A stretch of DNA of 64,000 bases from Bacillota bacterium (lineage in GTDB: Bacteria > Bacillota > Clostridia > Acetivibrionales > JANLFN01): positions 1 to 64,000 of the forward strand of contig JAEWTV010000082.1 in assembly GCA_023397675.1 (NCBI GenBank). The letters are read 5' to 3'. Shown piece after piece: positions 61,216 to 64,000 of the stretch (the stretch's first letter is position 1; each line of letters starts with the position of its first letter). Made by a program: the position numbers and the translations under genes. The notes beneath the pieces were generated by a model. The model had not been told where the DNA came from and searched no databases. It saw only the letters and a list, made by a program, of their open reading frames with translations.

Positions 61216-62814
61216 ATGTTTAATTATATATATAAAAAAATGCACTATTTAAAAATAAAAAATCAAGAATCAGCTTTCTCTCCCATGGAAGATACTAAGG
61301 ATGATAACTCCTTAGTAGATAACTTTGAAAGGAATTTAAATACCTTCAAAGATTTACTGGGAGTTAACACTGACGTTGTAATAAGGGATTTTTTATTTGG
61401 ACATAACAAAGCAAATAAAAGTGCTATCATATATATAGAAGGCATAACTGATAAATCAGTAATAAATGACAATATTATAAAACCTATCATTTACGACCTT
61501 CTTCTTCTGCCAAATGATAAAGAAGCCCGTAATGTGAGTATTGATACAATAAAATCTACTTTAATATCAGTAGGAAATATAAAAAAGTCTTCCTCCATAA
61601 ATAATCTAATTGACAGTTGTCTTTCAGGAAATTCGATATTATTGGTAAATGATTCAAATGAAGCTCTTATAATAAGTACAGTCGGCGGAGAAAAAAGAAG
61701 TGTGGAAGAACCTAAGACCGAAGCTTCGGTTAGAGGCCCAAGAGAAGGCTTTACTGAGGCTTTAAAAACAAATTTATCATTATTGCGCCGTAAAATAAAA
61801 AGTGCTGACTTGACATTCGAAACTGTTACTATTGGTGAAAAGACAAAAACAAATGTAAGTATAGCATATATAAAAGGTATAGCAACAAAAGAACTTATCG
61901 ATGAAATAAAAAACAGGCTGAATAAAATTAAAATTGATTCAATTCTTGAATCCGGATATATTGAACAATTGATTGAGGATGCCCCTTTTTCGATATTTTC
62001 AACCATCGGTAACAGCGAAAAGCCTGATATAGTATCAGCAAAGCTGCTTGAAGGCAGGGCTGCAATATTTGTTGACGGTACACCTTTTGTTCTTACTGTT
62101 CCAATGGTTTTTATTGAAAACTTTCAAAGTTCGGAAGATTATTATTCACGTCCATATTTTGCAAGCATGCTGAGGATATTGAGGTTTTTTGCATATGGCT
62201 TAAGTATCCTGGCACCTGCTACTTACGTTATTTTATCATCATTTCACCAGGAACTGATACCCACCCCATTGCTGTTTACAATGGCTGCATCACATGAAGG
62301 AGTTCCTTTTCCATCCGCAGTGGAAGCATTTATTATGATAATTACCTTTGAAATACTGAGAGAAGCCGGGGTTCGTTTACCCCGCCCTGTCGGACAGGCT
62401 GTAAGTATAGTTGGAGCTCTGGTAATAGGTGAATCGGCTGTCAATGCCGGGATTATTGGTGCGCCTATGGTAATTGTTGTTGCTATAACCGCTGTTTCAA
62501 GCTTTGTAGTTCCTGCACAAACAGATAGTGGAGCTATTTTGAGAATTATTCTTTTATTGCTTGCCGGTTTTATGGGTGGATTTGGAATCTTGATAGGTTT
62601 ACTTGGACTTATGGTTCATATGGCATCGCTAAGATCTTTTGGAACACCTTATCTTTCACCCATTGCTCCACTAAGCATCGGTGATTTGAAAGACAGCTTT
62701 ATAAGAAGTCCTTTATGGATGATGAATAAACGGCCAAAAGGTATTGCGTTCAACTCATCAAAAAGGCAGGCTGATGATATGAAGCCAAAACACCCGAAAA
62801 AGAAGGACAATTAA
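61216..62814 (+). CDS. Spore germinant receptor A subunit (GerAA family)
   Basis: 532 residues. Soluble N-terminal part then VRGPREGFTEAL (about 173), SEKPDIVSAKLLEGRAAIFVDGTPFVLTVP (about 269) and about five TM helices with IPTPLLFTMAASHEGVPFP and ILREAGVRLPRPVGQAV. First gene of the third ger operon in the window. AGGATAA lies before the ATG; 61035-61215 shows no clear SigG promoter. Confidence 0.92.
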   Translation: MFNYIYKKMHYLKIKNQESAFSPMEDTKDDNSLVDNFERNLNTFKDLLGVNTDVVIRDFLFGHNKANKSAIIYIEGITDKSVINDNIIKPIIYDLLLLPNDKEARNVSIDTIKSTLISVGNIKKSSSINNLIDSCLSGNSILLVNDSNEALIISTVGGEKRSVEEPKTEASVRGPREGFTEALKTNLSLLRRKIKSADLTFETVTIGEKTKTNVSIAYIKGIATKELIDEIKNRLNKIKIDSILESGYIEQLIEDAPFSIFSTIGNSEKPDIVSAKLLEGRAAIFVDGTPFVLTVPMVFIENFQSSEDYYSRPYFASMLRILRFFAYGLSILAPATYVILSSFHQELIPTPLLFTMAASHEGVPFPSAVEAFIMIITFEILREAGVRLPRPVGQAVSIVGALVIGESAVNAGIIGAPMVIVVAITAVSSFVVPAQTDSGAILRIILLLLAGFMGGFGILIGLLGLMVHMASLRSFGTPYLSPIAPLSIGDLKDSFIRSPLWMMNKRPKGIAFNSSKRQADDMKPKHPKKKDN

Positions 62815-62840
62815 TGCTTTTATAATAACCGGAGATGCAT

Positions 62841-64000
62841 ATGGGAAAAATTAAGAAATTTTTTATTTTACTTATAACATGTATATATTTGATGTTCTTT
62901 ACAACAGGTTGCTGGAACAGCCGGGAGCTAAATGCTATTGCAATTGTTTTAGGAACCGGAATTGACAAGTCACCTGAACAGGGTAAGATACAGATTACTG
63001 CACAAATAGTCAAACCTGAAAGCTTAAGGTCTTCAGGTAGTAATAAAGGCGGAGGGAGCTCAAACGACAAAAGTTTTTGGAATGCATCCTATGACGGAGA
63101 AACAGTATTCAGTTCTATAAGAGGGTTGACTCATGTTTCGCCCCGAAAGCTATTCTGGCCGCATAACCAGGTTATTATTTTCGGAAAAAGCGTTGCCTTC
63201 TCAGGTATTAAAGAATACATTGACTTTTTTCTACGTGATCATGAACCCCGTATCAGCGCATACATCCTTGTTTCAGATACAACTGCCAGAGATGTTTTTG
63301 AAGTAACACCAAAGCTTGAAAAAGTTACTTCCATGAATATCAACAGTCTTATGAAAAATCAATCATCAACATCTCAGACAGTTGTAACAAAATTTAAAGA
63401 ATTTTTAACTGATTATATGAGCAAGACAAAAGTCTGTATTGCGCCAATTATACGTATAACAGGTGAAGGCGAAGGTAAAACAATCAGTGTTTCAGGTCTG
63501 GCTATGTTTAAAGATTTAAAAATGACAGGTCAGCTCGATGAAAACGAAACCAGAGGAGTTTTATGGGCTACCGGTAAAGTAAAAAGCGGAATTATTACAG
63601 TTGATATTGCTGAAAATAACAAAAAAGTCAGCTTTGAAACTATTAAAGCAAGAAGTAAAATTACACCTGAAATAAAAGATAACACTATTATAATGAAAAT
63701 CAATATTAACGCAGAAGGTAATATCGGAGAAAATACTGGTAATTTGGATATAACCAAGTTAGAGGTAATAAATGCTCTTGAAAAAGCAGTAACTAATACA
63801 ATCAAAAATGAAATAATGTCAGCTGTAAAAAAGGCAAAAGAATTTGATACCGATGTTTTTGGTTTTGGTAATTTACTATATGAGAAATACCCGGAGCAAT
63901 GGTTACACATTGGCAATGACTGGGATGTCATTTTTAAAAATGTCCAGACAGAAATATCTGTAAATACAAATATTATTCTTGAAGGAAAAATAAATAAACC
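62841..64000 (+). CDS. Spore germinant receptor C subunit (GerAC family), cut by the window end
   Basis: Open to the last base: 386 codons without a stop. Lipobox TTGC (Cys23) followed by WNSRELNAIAIVLGTGID, the classic family start. Later FWPHNQVIIFGKSVAFSGI and FFLRDHEPRISAYI. A Gly/Ser-rich insert (SSGSNKGGGSSND, about 64-76) follows the first strand pair. Starts 26 bases after the A gene with CCGGAG as ribosome site. Order A-C matches the other two operons. Confidence 0.9.
   Translation, partial: MGKIKKFFILLITCIYLMFFTTGCWNSRELNAIAIVLGTGIDKSPEQGKIQITAQIVKPESLRSSGSNKGGGSSNDKSFWNASYDGETVFSSIRGLTHVSPRKLFWPHNQVIIFGKSVAFSGIKEYIDFFLRDHEPRISAYILVSDTTARDVFEVTPKLEKVTSMNINSLMKNQSSTSQTVVTKFKEFLTDYMSKTKVCIAPIIRITGEGEGKTISVSGLAMFKDLKMTGQLDENETRGVLWATGKVKSGIITVDIAENNKKVSFETIKARSKITPEIKDNTIIMKININAEGNIGENTGNLDITKLEVINALEKAVTNTIKNEIMSAVKKAKEFDTDVFGFGNLLYEKYPEQWLHIGNDWDVIFKNVQTEISVNTNIILEGKINK

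Overview
The window looks like chromosomal DNA of a low-GC, endospore-forming, cellulolytic Clostridium, most like cluster III (Ruminiclostridium-type). The reasons are a secreted protein with cohesin and dockerin modules (1719-3158), three spore-germinant receptor operons of the GerA family, SigA-type promoters (TTGACA/TATAAT), strong AGGAGG ribosome sites and AT-rich intergenic DNA. No rRNA, tRNA or CRISPR array was found.

Layout. 1-125: end of an IS3-like element. 153-8724: accessory region of short, mostly monocistronic genes: hydrolase plus VOC protein behind a LexA-like operator, cohesin/dockerin protein, DinB-like, methyltransferase, several lipoproteins, RidA, monooxygenase-like. It carries duplicated promoter segments and decayed gene copies. 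8824-12533: conserved operon ylxM-ffh-rpsP-khpA-rimM-trmD, with a structured-RNA candidate before rimM. 12565-24163: nitroreductase/HxlR pair, two-component system, PBP2, biotin-regulated bioY, a small Trp-repeat protein, GNAT enzyme, tyrosine recombinase, WYL regulator, DJ-1/PfpI protein. 24226-33765: two divergent gerA-type operons (A-C-D-B and A-C-D-B-B). 33775-39154: ThyX-like protein, LysE exporter, GntR regulator, purB, a 204-bp near-palindromic element and an aminotransferase. 39534-40075: a GC-rich block without a convincing gene whose two ends pair over about 25 bp, a candidate large structured RNA. 40122-46738 (minus): small proteins, dipeptidase, then yraN-ylqH-ylqG-rnhB-rbgA-rplS, the usual continuation of the trmD operon, here about 34 kb away and inverted. 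47008-61034: LytR-CpsA-Psr protein, HAD phosphatase, M18 aminopeptidase, PHP phosphatase, iscR-iscS-iscU-mnmA, rarA plus a membrane-anchored LarA-like protein, a secreted stalk-domain protein and an HtrA protease. 61216-64000: a third ger operon, cut by the window end.

Genes that work together: ylxM/ffh (signal recognition particle) with ribosome and tRNA maturation genes; iscR/iscS/iscU/mnmA (Fe-S assembly and tRNA thiolation, with an IscR-like palindrome upstream of iscR); the germinant receptors; bioY under a BirA operator. The most unusual signals are three elements built on long inverted repeats (11174-11266, 37645-37848, 39534-40075), the 14-residue Trp-repeat protein, a ThyX-like protein with a four-Cys cluster, a probable AUU start for yraN, and the LexA-like box inside a promoter spacer. 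All calls were made by reading the sequence; no database search was run.
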